Part shown: piece by piece, positions 43,168 through 51,023 of the stretch
Position numbering within the stretch: position 1 is the first letter of the stretch
Layout: each line of letters begins with the position of its first letter
DNA from: Nodosilinea nodulosa PCC 7104
GTDB taxonomy: Bacteria > Cyanobacteriota > Cyanobacteriia > Phormidesmidales > Phormidesmidaceae
Assembly (NCBI RefSeq): GCF_000309385.1
Contig: NZ_JH976538.1
Coordinates: 637,181-701,180, forward strand
Direction: 5' to 3'
Length of the DNA stretch: 64,000 bases
The notes under the pieces: generated by a model
The model's database searches: none
Told to the model about the DNA's origin: nothing
Seen by the model: the letters and a program-made list of their open reading frames with translations, nothing else
Made by a program: the position numbers and the translations under genes

Positions 43168-43560
43168 CTATCCAGCCCACTGTTCCCAACTCGGCCTGTT
43201 GAACAGCCCATTTAACAATCCGAGGCTGCGATCAAGCATGTTGACCCCGCGATCAAACATATTGACCTCGCGATCAAACATATTGACCCCGCGATCGAAC
43301 ATATTGACCCCGCGATCAAACATATTGACCCCGCAATCAAGCATGCTGATCCCGCGATCAAACATATCGACCCCGCAATCAAGCATGCTGATCCCGCGAT
43401 CAAACATATCGACCCCGCAATCAAGCATATTGACCCTGCGATCAATCATATCGCCCCCGCTGTGAAGCATATCGACCCCGCAATATGCTTTACTGGCACA
43501 GCGATATAGCAAAGTGGCACAGCTGTGCAAAGTGCAAAACTCACCCATCGCTGCCAGCAT
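43168..43560 (-). CDS. Possible heptapeptide-repeat protein encoded by the 21-bp repeat
   Basis: A 130-residue frame begins 26 bp downstream of the DUF389 stop on the same strand. After a short unique N-terminus (MLAAMGEFCTLHSCATLLYR) it consists of heptads of the form MFDRGVN / MLDCGVD / MFDRGIS, about a dozen units, then a short unique tail. The 21-bp unit is open in both strands, so an open frame alone is weak evidence. Variation favours conservative changes on the minus strand (M-(F/L)-D-(R/C)-G-V-(N/D)). Coding status is uncertain. Confidence 0.3.
   Translation of the reverse strand: MLAAMGEFCTLHSCATLLYRCASKAYCGVDMLHSGGDMIDRRVNMLDCGVDMFDRGISMLDCGVDMFDRGISMLDCGVNMFDRGVNMFDRGVNMFDREVNMFDRGVNMLDRSLGLLNGLFNRPSWEQWAG
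43228..43479. repeat. Twelve tandem 21-bp repeats
   Basis: Twelve units of GC(G/A)ATCAAACATATTGACCC type run without gaps from 43228 to 43479. Units 6-7 and 8-9 are an exact 42-bp duplication, showing higher-order amplification. Unit length is a multiple of three, and the frame is open on both strands. There are no spacers, so this is not CRISPR. Confidence 0.93.
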
Positions 43561-43585
43561 TGATTGACCCAGCCAGCAGCGTTTC

Positions 43586-44680
43586 TCAAGGGCTAGCGGG
43601 CACCAAAAACTCCTCCACCGGAATCACCCGCAGATGGAGTTCGACCGATCGCTTGAGCTTGTCCGCTAAAAACGCCTGCGATGCTCTGACATCCCCCGCC
43701 GAAATCGAGTTGGCCGGTGCCACAACATCCAAAATAACCACCAGCACCCCGTCTTTTTGCTGGAGGTCGAGCGCCCGCAGCTCGGCCTTATTCGACAGGG
43801 GCATCTCGTTGCGCACCAGATAGCCCACCCGTTCGCGCGAGTTGGCCTGAACCAGCAGCTTGTTGAGCGAAAGCCCCAGGGGAATGCCAATGACCACCAT
43901 CATTAGTGTAGACAACACAATGCCGCCCTGGGCCCGCTCCAGGGTGCCATAGCGCTGCCACAAAAAGACCAAAATGCCGCTGAAGATAATGCCGATCAGG
44001 TTGGTGACAAACAGCAGGCTGGCCCCCCCAAACACCGCCGAGTTGAGCAGCGCCAGGCCAATACCAATGGTGCTCAGCGGCGGTACCAGCGCCACGGCGA
44101 TCGCCACCCCCGGAAAGGCGTCGGCAATATATTTGCGCGATTTTGCATAGGCTCCCGCCGCCCCCGCCGCCATCGCCACCATCAAATCCAGCAGAGTTGG
44201 CTCGGTGCGCAGCAAAATTTCTTCGGTCAACACCTGTAGCCCAATCAGCTTGGCAATCACCATGGAGCTGGCAATGGTGGCGACCGTACCCCACAGCACC
44301 GTCAGGCCCGCCCGCTTCATCAGGCGGCGGTTAGAAATGGCGATCGCGTAGGCAATGCCAATAATTGGCCCCATCAGCGGAGCAATAATCATCGCCCCGA
44401 TCACCGTGGCGGTGCTGCCCGCCAGCAGCCCCAGGGTCGAAATCACCCCCGACAGCGTCAGCATCACAAAAAAGCTCAGCGACGGCACCGATTCCCGCCA
44501 CAGCAGCCGATTCAGGCTGGCCACCGTGGCCGGTTTGCTCTTCAGCCACTGCCAGTCGCCGCTGTTGCTCAGCCACAGTTTGCGCTTCTGGCGGCGGAGG
44601 CGAGCCAGCATTTTGAGATATTGGTACCGCTGCGTCATCGCCTGCCACCACGCTGTAGAGGTAGCCCCATTCTCCAGCAC
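43586..44680 (-). CDS. DUF389 family membrane protein
   Basis: This 364-residue protein has a hydrophobic core of six to seven helices. It shows the family pattern: SLSFFVMLTLSGVISTLGLLAGSTATVIGAMIIAPLMGPI (~67-107) and RKYIADAFPGVAIAVALVPPLSTIGIGLAL (~182-211). The cytoplasmic C-terminal domain runs from ~290 (LDLQQKDGVLVVILDVVAPA). DUF389 proteins occur in bacteria and archaea, and their function is unknown. Start Met 44680 gives a basic cytoplasmic N-terminus (RYQYLKMLARLRRQKRK). A 21-bp repeat follows the stop. Confidence 0.92.
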   Translation of the reverse strand: MLENGATSTAWWQAMTQRYQYLKMLARLRRQKRKLWLSNSGDWQWLKSKPATVASLNRLLWRESVPSLSFFVMLTLSGVISTLGLLAGSTATVIGAMIIAPLMGPIIGIAYAIAISNRRLMKRAGLTVLWGTVATIASSMVIAKLIGLQVLTEEILLRTEPTLLDLMVAMAAGAAGAYAKSRKYIADAFPGVAIAVALVPPLSTIGIGLALLNSAVFGGASLLFVTNLIGIIFSGILVFLWQRYGTLERAQGGIVLSTLMMVVIGIPLGLSLNKLLVQANSRERVGYLVRNEMPLSNKAELRALDLQQKDGVLVVILDVVAPANSISAGDVRASQAFLADKLKRSVELHLRVIPVEEFLVPASP

Positions 44681-44815
44681 CGGAGAACCCTTTGCGCCAA
44701 ATTGAAACCGTCGTTAAAGTCGGCCCCAGTCCGCCATCGTCCCTTGGGATGCCGCCCAAAATGCCCCCAGGGGCGCTATCTGAGACGCTCCCAGAGACAC
44801 CGCGCTGTTTTGGGG

Positions 44816-45880
44816 TTACAGCCCCGAAAAGCGAACCCCGTAGGAAATCTCCTCGATCGGCACGTTTTCGCTGTCCCAGTCGTCGTAGCGCAGCTGCAAG
44901 CGCTTTTCTCCGGCATAACCCACCAGCTTGCCGCTGTAGCGCTTGGCCTCGGTGCCCAGGCTTTGAATTCGCACGGTGCCGTTAAATACCGTGGCGCGGG
45001 CCAGATAGATCACCAGATCGTCGCGCGAGGGGCGGTTTACCGTGGTGCTGGCGGTGAGGTGGCCCAGGCCGCGCTCATCCATCTCCTGGCCCAGGGCCAT
45101 GGCCGTATTGCGAATGCCGCGAATCGCCACGATCGCAGAGGCCACCGCCATGGTGATATCGACCCCCTCGTCGGTCAAAATCTGCTGGCTCGACAAAAAC
45201 TGAAAGTTGCGCTCGCCCAGGTCGCTGCGAATGCGGCGGTGGATCAGGTTCTCGGGCTGGAAGTGGCTCAGCGCGCCGACGATCGCGCCGCAGGCGGCCC
45301 GAGGTTCCCGCCAGGGCGACTCGCGGGTCTTGCCGTAGACCTGCTTGCCGTCTTCTTGAATGCGGCCCACGTGGGTTTTGAGGTCGATCGCCACCAGCGA
45401 AATCGACTGGGGGTTGCCCTCGTAGACCCGCCGCTTCAGCTTTTCATCCAGCTCGTGGGCCACGGTGACGTGGGCCAGCGTCGCGCCATTGTCGGTGCCG
45501 CCCCCGGCGGGGAAAAACGCCTCCAGCTTCAGTTCGCCAATTTCGGACAGGGTGGCGAACCGCGAGGCCACCACATCCCGGTAGCGCTTGGTCGCCTCGC
45601 CCTGGTGAATGCGATCGCCGCAGTTGGTGTAGGCCAGCGTCGTCACCGCGCTAGGCAGGCTCATGTCGGCCCCGCAGGCGCCAATATCGGTGGGGCTGGC
45701 CCCGGCAAACTGAAGCTCGTCGCGCAGCAGCTGGAGGCCTTTGATCAGGGCGTAGCGATCGCTGACAATCTCATTGAGATAGTTGTGGTAGGCATTGCGC
45801 TCCATGCCAAAGCTGGCCGAGAGCTGCCAAAACCGCTCAATTCGCGCCTGGCTGGGGGCTGCGTCAAAGGGCAGAGCCAT
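44816..45880 (-). CDS. Conserved hypothetical soluble protein
   Basis: The 354-residue protein has no signal or membrane segment. Distinctive stretches are FGMERNAYHNYLNEIVSDRYALIKGL (~20-45), GACGADMSLPSAVTTLAYTN (~65-85), FFPAGGGTDNGATLAHVTVAHELDEKL (~118-145), RAACGAIVGALSHFQPENLIHRRIRSDLG and a C-terminal beta region (LVIYLARATVFNGTVRIQSLG). I do not recognise a named family. The start at 45880 was chosen because the upstream 33 codons are unlike a protein N-terminus. It lies between DUF389 and PmbA, all on the minus strand with >100-bp gaps. Confidence 0.8.
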   Translation of the reverse strand: MALPFDAAPSQARIERFWQLSASFGMERNAYHNYLNEIVSDRYALIKGLQLLRDELQFAGASPTDIGACGADMSLPSAVTTLAYTNCGDRIHQGEATKRYRDVVASRFATLSEIGELKLEAFFPAGGGTDNGATLAHVTVAHELDEKLKRRVYEGNPQSISLVAIDLKTHVGRIQEDGKQVYGKTRESPWREPRAACGAIVGALSHFQPENLIHRRIRSDLGERNFQFLSSQQILTDEGVDITMAVASAIVAIRGIRNTAMALGQEMDERGLGHLTASTTVNRPSRDDLVIYLARATVFNGTVRIQSLGTEAKRYSGKLVGYAGEKRLQLRYDDWDSENVPIEEISYGVRFSGL

Positions 45881-46099
45881 AGCATAAAGACCCTTTTCTA
45901 AGGAAATGGCACCTCTAGAATCATGCCATGGCAGCAGCTTAGCCCAAAAGCTACCCGCAAAAACCCGGCCCTTAGGCAAACCGGCTCAAATTTTCACTGG
46001 CCAGAGGTTCATAGGCCCCAAACTTCCGCCTCAGAGTGCCAGCTACCGGGCTGCGGGTGCCCAGCGATCGCCAGAGATCTCATCCGCAGGCCCAAGCAA

Positions 46100-47404
46100 T
46101 CATCCGCTGGTAATCGACAGTCCATCCAGCAGCACCGAAGGCGTATAGCAAGAGCCATTCCAGTCGCCATCGCTGCCCAGCTCTACGCGGTCTTTGAGCG
46201 CAGTGTAGATATTGCCCGCCACCATGGTGTCTTTGACGCGGCCCACCAGCTGGCCCCGGTGAATGCGATAGCCCAAATCAATATTCACCGAAAAATCGCC
46301 CGATATGCCCGCCCCGCCGCCCAAAATTTGGTCCACCAGCACGCCGTTTTCAACGCTCGCAATCAGCTCATCCAGCGATTTTGCTCCCGGCTGCACCAGG
46401 GTGTTGTAAAGGCTGGGAGTTGGGTAGCTGCCCAGGCCGGGGCGAAAGCCGTTGCCGGTGGACTCGGCCCCCAGGCTGCGGCCCACGGTGCGATCGCAGT
46501 AAAACAAATTCACCACGCCATTTTCGATAAATACCAGCCGCTGGGTGGGGGTGCCCTCATCGTCAAAAGGGCAACTAAACGGGCCGGCCTCGGGGTCTTG
46601 CCGCAGGGTAATGCGCGATGAGGTCATCTGCTCCCCCAGGGCGTTGCTCCAGGGCGACGATCGCTCCAGCACTCGCTTGCCGCTGAGGGCCGATTGCAGC
46701 GTATCCCACACCATATCGGCGGCCTTGGCGGTAAAAATCACCGGCATGCGCCCGGAGTTTATGGTCGCGGCCCGCTCCGCCCAGGCCAGTCGCTGCAGCA
46801 CCTGATCGCTCAGGGCTTCGCCATCGAGGCTGTCGCGCTGGGTCTGGCCGTCGCTCACGCTCAAAAAATCGTCGCCCCGCACCCAGTCTGCCGACAGGTA
46901 GCTACTCAGGGTGGCGTCGCTGTAGCGGCAGTCAAGCCCTTTGGTGTTGAGAATGCGGGTAGTTTCCACATCGCACTCAAGGTCCACGCCGCAAATCACC
47001 TCGGGATAGGCGCTGCGAATGCGATCGATCATCCCCTCGCCCCACTCGATCAGCTGCTCCACCGGCACCTCCTGGCCCATGTCGGGGTAGCGGTGGCGGC
47101 CACCCTCTACCAACTCAATGGTCTCAGGATCGTTGAGGTCGCTAATGGCCAGAGCCTTATCGATAATCGCCTCTGGATCAACGTTGCCGTAGGCTACCGC
47201 CAGCCCCGGCCTGCCATTGACCCACAGGCGCAGGGCCGTACCCAGAGCCGCCGAGCTTTCCAGCTGCTTCAGGCGGTTAGCCTCAAAAAATACGGGCCGC
47301 GATCGCGATCGCGATTGCAGCACCTCCGCTGCTTCGGCTCCGCGCTTTAGGGCCAGGTCAATCAGTTTCTCGGCCAGCAAATCGTCGGAAAGACCAGGCA
47401 GCAT
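46100..47404 (-). CDS. pmbA: PmbA/TldE-type subunit of the TldD/E peptidase system
   Basis: The 434-residue protein has a PmbA/TldD fold: DLALKRGAEAAEVLQSRSRS near the start, ALRLWVNGRPGLAVAYGN, and the C-terminal FSCPFDDEGTPTQRLVFIENGVVNLFYCDR and GGAGISGDFSVNIDLGYRIHRGQ. TldD carries the HExxxH metal site. No HE motif is present here, so this is the non-catalytic TldE/PmbA partner. The pair trims unfolded peptides and matures some RiPPs. The TldD gene is not adjacent. Start Met 47404 was preferred to upstream in-frame codons. Confidence 0.88.
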   Translation of the reverse strand: MLPGLSDDLLAEKLIDLALKRGAEAAEVLQSRSRSRPVFFEANRLKQLESSAALGTALRLWVNGRPGLAVAYGNVDPEAIIDKALAISDLNDPETIELVEGGRHRYPDMGQEVPVEQLIEWGEGMIDRIRSAYPEVICGVDLECDVETTRILNTKGLDCRYSDATLSSYLSADWVRGDDFLSVSDGQTQRDSLDGEALSDQVLQRLAWAERAATINSGRMPVIFTAKAADMVWDTLQSALSGKRVLERSSPWSNALGEQMTSSRITLRQDPEAGPFSCPFDDEGTPTQRLVFIENGVVNLFYCDRTVGRSLGAESTGNGFRPGLGSYPTPSLYNTLVQPGAKSLDELIASVENGVLVDQILGGGAGISGDFSVNIDLGYRIHRGQLVGRVKDTMVAGNIYTALKDRVELGSDGDWNGSCYTPSVLLDGLSITSG

Positions 47405-47583
47405 AGCAGTCCGTTGGCAGGGGCGTAACACAGTTCCCTTCATCTTCCTGGATTGCGGGTTCCCTGCAAAGGGCGCGGGGATAGATAACAGGCCAGGGAC
47501 AATGGCACCATCGACAGTTTTTAGGGTTTTTTGCCTTGGGGTCACCCTCCCCCCCATTCAGCGGTAGAATAGCAAAGCCCCTT

Positions 47584-47670
47584 GGAGAGGTGGCAGAGTG
47601 GTTGAATGCGGCAGTCTCGAAAACTGTTTGGGGGTCACACCTCACGAGGGTTCGAATCCCTCCCTCTCCG
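47584..47670 (+). tRNA. tRNA-Ser (anticodon CGA)
   Basis: The 87-nt sequence folds with acceptor GGAGAGG/CCTCTCC and discriminator G. The anticodon stem GCAGT/ACTGT encloses loop CTCGAAA, giving anticodon CGA. There is a long class II variable arm (GGGGGTCACACCTC) and a T-arm GAGGG-TTCGAAT-CCCTC. CCA is not encoded. It reads UCG serine codons. The gene remains intact although a tyrosine recombinase gene begins about 110 bp downstream, so it is probably the attachment site of the following island. Confidence 0.95.
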
Positions 47671-47714
47671 TACCCGGCAAGGCTTTCGGCGGTTTAGGCA
47701 CGATCAGTTAGATC

Positions 47715-47782
47715 GACCTAGACCTAGCCTAACTGGGGTGATTCGTGAGAAATTTAGGTCTGCAAAAAAGACCTAGACCTAG
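47715..47782. other. Direct repeats and hairpin beside the tRNA and recombinase gene (possible integrase arm sites)
   Basis: GACCTAGACCTAG occurs exactly at 47715-47727 and 47770-47782. TAGGTCT-N7-AGACCTA (47755-47775) forms a 7-bp hairpin overlapping the second copy. The repeats lie between the tRNA 3' end and the recombinase ATG. They fit the spacing of integrase arm-type sites or an autoregulatory operator; this is inference. Confidence 0.5.
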
Positions 47783-47786
47783 TGCC

Positions 47787-48857
47787 ATGATTACCACCGA
47801 GCAGCTTGAGAGGGCCAATAAAGGGCTAAGTCATTGCCGGATAGTTTTGAAACCCGGCTATCAAACACTCTGCCTAAAGGCTACTCTTCCGCCCAAGCCA
47901 GGGCAGGAGGGTAAGCGACGGCAGCAGATTATCTCCATCAAGTGCAAGGCCACTGGTCCAGGTCTGAAGGTGGCTAAAGCTCATGCCCAGCGGCTCGATA
48001 GTGAGCTGGCCTTGAATAGATTTGCCTGGGAGAACTGGGGCTATCGGCAAAAGCAAGCCGCTCAGAGCAGGCCCCTCGACGGGTTCATTGCGATCAAGCG
48101 GAGTCAGATTCAACCATCCAGCCTCAGTCTCTACCTGCCCATCGTGGGCCAGATAGAACAGCTTGGCGGTGAGCTGACCACTGAGCAGCTGGTGGCCCTG
48201 GTGCGCGATCGCAGTGAAGACCACTCGAAGAATCGCAAGACCTGGTGCCAGGTCTGCGCTCAAGTGGCTGAGTATCTGGGCCTCGACCCCAAGCCTATCA
48301 GGGCCATAGCCGGAAGATACCAGGCTAAACCCGTAAACCCATCTGACCTTCCCACAGACGATCAGATCATCGAAATCTGGGAAGGCATGGGGGAGCACTG
48401 GCAATGGTTCTACGGCATGATGGCCACCTATGGGTTGAGGCCCCATGAGTGTTTCCATGTCGATACCGAAGTACGCCAGGGTACATTGATCGCAAACGTG
48501 CGGAAGGAAACTAAGACCGGAGCCAGAATCGTACTGCCGTTGCCGGGGGAATGGTGCGATCGCTTCAACCTGGCCAGTAAGCGTTTGCCCGATATCATCA
48601 CAGAGGGGCGAGATAACCGCAGGCTCAGTGAACGGATCAGCCTACGGTTTCGGGACAAACAGGTGCCCCACACACCCAAGGCATTAAGACACGCCTATAG
48701 CTGTCGTGGGGCACGGTACGGTATTCAACCGGACGTTATGGCCCGAATGATGGGGCATTCAATTTCGGTTCACTGCAAGACCTATCAGGCAGCGATCAGC
48801 TTGACTCAGTACCAGGCTGTGTTTGCTCAGGCTGAGTCCCTGATAAATCGCTCTTAG
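47787..48857 (+). CDS. Tyrosine recombinase/integrase of the tRNA-Ser island
   Basis: The 356-residue protein has an N-terminal arm/core-binding region (~1-185) and a C-terminal catalytic domain. The catalytic residues visible are R218 (GLRPHE), the KETKTG beta-hairpin lysine near 243, R301 (KALRHAYS), H324 (MMGHS) and nucleophile Y333 (KTYQ). The usual first His of the HxxR motif is replaced. It lies directly behind tRNA-Ser and points away from it. Met 47787 is preferred; a GTG at 47745 is in frame but would run through the GACCTAGACCTAG repeats. The 3' end overlaps the convergent gene ending at 48796 by 62 bp. Confidence 0.92.
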   Translation: MITTEQLERANKGLSHCRIVLKPGYQTLCLKATLPPKPGQEGKRRQQIISIKCKATGPGLKVAKAHAQRLDSELALNRFAWENWGYRQKQAAQSRPLDGFIAIKRSQIQPSSLSLYLPIVGQIEQLGGELTTEQLVALVRDRSEDHSKNRKTWCQVCAQVAEYLGLDPKPIRAIAGRYQAKPVNPSDLPTDDQIIEIWEGMGEHWQWFYGMMATYGLRPHECFHVDTEVRQGTLIANVRKETKTGARIVLPLPGEWCDRFNLASKRLPDIITEGRDNRRLSERISLRFRDKQVPHTPKALRHAYSCRGARYGIQPDVMARMMGHSISVHCKTYQAAISLTQYQAVFAQAESLINRS

Positions 48858-49197
48858 TCTCTGTCCCTTGCTGCAACCACGTATCGAGCAAAGAGGCCAG
48901 AAGCATGGCGTTTAATGTGGCCTCAAAATCGGCCAAAGGCATTACCAAAACTTTGTCTTTTTCGATGAGATTTGACACAGCAATTTTCAGCACAACCATG
49001 TTGTATTCGTCATGGGTGCCAATCCATAAACCAGTTGAATCATCTGGGGGAGTAAACTTTACGCCTTCAGATTCTAGATTCTGTTTGATTTCAGGAAATG
49101 TTTCGGGGTGAATGACAGCAAACTCACTTCCAAAAAGTGGCTGAATAGAACCAGAAGCTTCCTTTAGCTGGTTGAACATATCTTTGCCAGTAATCAT
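48796..49197 (-). CDS. Island hypothetical protein
   Basis: The 133-residue protein starts at Met 49197 (MITGKDMFNQLKEASGSIQP). It has a mixed alpha/beta core (FGSEFAVIHPETFPEIKQNL; STGLWIGTHDEYNMVVLKIAVS) and a hydrophilic Gln/Thr-rich tail. Its 3' 62 bp overlap the end of the convergent integrase gene. It is the last gene of the long minus-strand block. The function is unknown. A longer in-frame upstream extension overlaps the next gene and is unlikely. Confidence 0.7.
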   Translation of the reverse strand: MITGKDMFNQLKEASGSIQPLFGSEFAVIHPETFPEIKQNLESEGVKFTPPDDSTGLWIGTHDEYNMVVLKIAVSNLIEKDKVLVMPLADFEATLNAMLLASLLDTWLQQGTETKSDLSGTQPEQTQPGTESS

Positions 49198-49216
49198 GAT
49201 TAATTTGGGTAAAGAA

Positions 49217-49414
49217 CTAAAGTCTGTAGGTTGGATTTTTGGCTGCCGCCTCACAGCTCGGAGAGTCGTTGCAGTAGCGAACGTTTTGAGTAACGCTGCC
49301 TTTGGGTAAATCGTAGTCGTGGCTGGTGTCAGAAGACACCACGCTAATGAAAGAATCGGGCCGCATTCGACGGCAAATGTGACATCTCCATTCAAGATTG
49401 GCAGGGTCAAACAT
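49217..49414 (-). CDS. Small zinc-finger-like protein
   Basis: The 65-residue protein contains WRCHICRRMRPDSFISV and, 20 residues on, VRYCNDSPSCEAAA. That is a Cx2C...Cx6C cysteine pattern that can bind zinc. The arrangement (C-H-I-C-x2-M-R-P-D) is of a kind seen in small phage and plasmid proteins. It lies 19 bp upstream of the following gene on the same strand. No function can be assigned. Confidence 0.75.
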   Translation of the reverse strand: MFDPANLEWRCHICRRMRPDSFISVVSSDTSHDYDLPKGSVTQNVRYCNDSPSCEAAAKNPTYRL

Positions 49415-49426
49415 AAATTAAATCCA

Positions 49427-49576
49427 TCAAGATCTGAAGAGATATTCTAAATACTCCAGCAAACTTTTCAAAGGGTTGCGATTCATAATGATTGCTTCTA
49501 CGATCACTCCAGTACAAAGGATTAAGAAGCATAGAGCAGCTAACCCTAATGCAAACTGCCAAGGGATAAATATCAT
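49427..49576 (-). CDS. 49-residue single-pass membrane peptide
   Basis: From ATG 49576 the frame encodes MIFIPWQFALGLAALCFLIL and continues CTGVIVEAII, a membrane helix over residues ~7-30. A basic/amphipathic tail (MNRNPLKSLLEYLEYLFRS) follows. The start codon overlaps the end of the upstream gene (stop at 49573) by four bases in the ATGA style. The product is unknown; small membrane peptides in mobile islands can be holin- or toxin-like, but nothing proves this. Confidence 0.65.
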   Translation of the reverse strand: MIFIPWQFALGLAALCFLILCTGVIVEAIIMNRNPLKSLLEYLEYLFRS

Positions 49577-49701
49577 TCTTCCTCCTGAGAAGTAAGTTCG
49601 TTGAGCCAGTCTTGAATCATTGTTTCGACATATTCAACTTCACGACGTTGTAAGCGCAGAAGCATTTCGGTTAGAAATTCAATGTCTTTTTCTTTATCCA
49701 T
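49573..49701 (-). CDS. 42-residue acidic helical protein
   Basis: MDKEKDIEFLTEMLLRLQRR followed by EVEYVETMIQDWLNELTSQEEE is a highly charged continuous helix, potentially a coiled coil. ATG 49701 overlaps the upstream gene (stop at 49694) by eight bases and the next start by four. Coding status is supported by the overlapping chain of genes. No family is recognised. Confidence 0.65.
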   Translation of the reverse strand: MDKEKDIEFLTEMLLRLQRREVEYVETMIQDWLNELTSQEEE

Positions 49702-50152
49702 CTTCGTCGCCTTCAATGTAAAAAAACTGGCTGCCAGGTGGTAGATCGTAGCGCTCAGCCGTATCGGCTGATTCTTCAATGTCGCTCAACTCTTCAATGT
49801 GAATGCCACACACTGAGAGCATTCGCTGCCAGTCGCCATAAAATTCGTTGTAGGCCATCATGGCCAGCAAAGCGTGATCAGAAATGTTTATGTCAATGCT
49901 CATGCCTCCTTCGAGTTTGAGCGTTTCCCCGTAGTGGCGACGGCACCAGTTGGCATGAATGATGTCAACAGCACTGGCCTCTTTACCAGATAGGTAGATA
50001 TCTACTTGGGCCGGAGTCAATCCGTAGGTGGCACAGTAGAGCCACTTCCCAAAAGCATGAAAGTCAACCCGGATAGGTCGGGGAACTAGCGATTGACAGT
50101 CTTCACAATCGGCCTTGAGACGAAGGGCAAATTCTCTAATCAGCTTCTTCAT
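49694..50152 (-). CDS. Island hypothetical protein
   Basis: The 152-residue protein (start Met 50152, MKKLIREFALRLKADCEDCQ) has an N-terminal CEDC pair. FHAFGKWLYCATYGLTPAQVDIYLSG and HANWCRRHYGETLKLEGG follow, with an acidic C-terminus (IEELSDIEESADTAE ... YIEGDEDG). The upstream gene overlaps by 17 bp. The function is not recognised. Confidence 0.72.
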   Translation of the reverse strand: MKKLIREFALRLKADCEDCQSLVPRPIRVDFHAFGKWLYCATYGLTPAQVDIYLSGKEASAVDIIHANWCRRHYGETLKLEGGMSIDINISDHALLAMMAYNEFYGDWQRMLSVCGIHIEELSDIEESADTAERYDLPPGSQFFYIEGDEDG

Positions 50153-50435
50153 TTCGAGGAATAGCGTAAGTATTAGGGTGAACTCTAGACTCAAGAGTAA
50201 CGACTTCAAACGTTTCGGTTTGCAGTTCAAAGAGTGGTGGATCTAAAAGGGAAACAGCCACTTCAACTACTTCATAACGCCCTGAAGTCCCAAGCTGTTG
50301 ATTTACTATTTGACAAGCTCTGACTGCTTCTGATTCTTGAAAGAAAATATAAGAGGCATCAGAGTTGCCATAGGCTTTGACTATATCAAAACCGCTTTTG
50401 CGCTTGAGCAAAACCATCCAGCATTGTTGTGTCAT
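50136..50435 (-). CDS. Island hypothetical protein
   Basis: The 99-residue protein has MVLLKRKSGFDIVKAYGNSD and AVRACQIVNQQLGTSGRYEVVEVAVSLL. This resembles a compact alpha/beta ferredoxin-like domain with alternating strands and one helix. It overlaps its upstream neighbour by four bases (ATGA) and its downstream neighbour by 17. The function is unknown. Confidence 0.72.
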   Translation of the reverse strand: MTQQCWMVLLKRKSGFDIVKAYGNSDASYIFFQESEAVRACQIVNQQLGTSGRYEVVEVAVSLLDPPLFELQTETFEVVTLESRVHPNTYAIPRNEEAD

Positions 50436-51019
50436 AGCTCTTTACCACTTTCATCAAAATAGTCGTAATAGCCTTCATCATCTGGAGTATAAAGTAGCAT
50501 TTCAGGATCAGAAGATATAGAAGGAGATGCAGGGAGAAAAGAATAATTCAAATCTTCTTTCAAATCCTCTAGAGAAAGCATGGGCAAAAGACCATTCATC
50601 CAGGGAATCATGATAATTGTCATTCCATGAATATGGCGACGACCGTTAATTGCTAGTGGAGCGCTAATGTCAAACGTCATTGGATCGTTAAAAGCTTCTC
50701 GATAAAGCTTGTACTGTTCATCTCGACCAACTAACAAGAATTTGGGCAGCTTGCCAGATTGCTCATAAACAGCAATTGCTGTCTCATAGGCCATTTCTAT
50801 TAACTCAGAGTCAGGGCCAACTTGAACCTCTGTATAGTTAACATTGACCCGTCTTTCCTTGTAGTCAGTTGCCCCAGCTTTTTTTAGAAGCCAGGTTAGA
50901 AATCGTTTTACCCTGGGTCGTTTAATTGAGGAAAGATCGTAGGAATCACGAATAGCCTCAAATAAAACAGACTGAGATCTGTCAAGAACGGCAACTTTAT
51001 AAGACTTGGGAGAGAACAT
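50432..51019 (-). CDS. Island hypothetical protein
   Basis: The 195-residue protein starts at ATG 51019 behind an AAGGTG ribosome site. It shows SIKRPRVKRFLTWLLKKAGATD, ELIEMAYETAIAVYEQSGKLPKFLLVGRDEQYKLYREAF and HIHGMTIIMIPWMNGLLPMLS, then an acidic Tyr/Asp-rich tail (DDEGYYDYFDES). The RDEQYK/hydrophobic-strand pattern recalls phage structural or DNA-processing proteins but no family can be named. It lies five bases after the upstream stop. Confidence 0.75.
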   Translation of the reverse strand: MFSPKSYKVAVLDRSQSVLFEAIRDSYDLSSIKRPRVKRFLTWLLKKAGATDYKERRVNVNYTEVQVGPDSELIEMAYETAIAVYEQSGKLPKFLLVGRDEQYKLYREAFNDPMTFDISAPLAINGRRHIHGMTIIMIPWMNGLLPMLSLEDLKEDLNYSFLPASPSISSDPEMLLYTPDDEGYYDYFDESGKEL

Positions 51020-51023
51020 GGAA

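Noticed and set aside
43199-43465. Plus-strand protein from the 21-bp repeat
   Set aside because: The frame is open only because the repeat unit lacks stops in several frames. It has no ribosome site, and the substitution pattern fits the minus frame better.
43228-43479. CRISPR array
   Set aside because: The 21-bp units are directly adjacent with no spacers, and no cas genes are nearby.
44621-45901. 426-codon plus-strand ORF opposite the gene at 44816
   Set aside because: It is a low-complexity shadow frame without family features; the minus frame has balanced protein-like composition.
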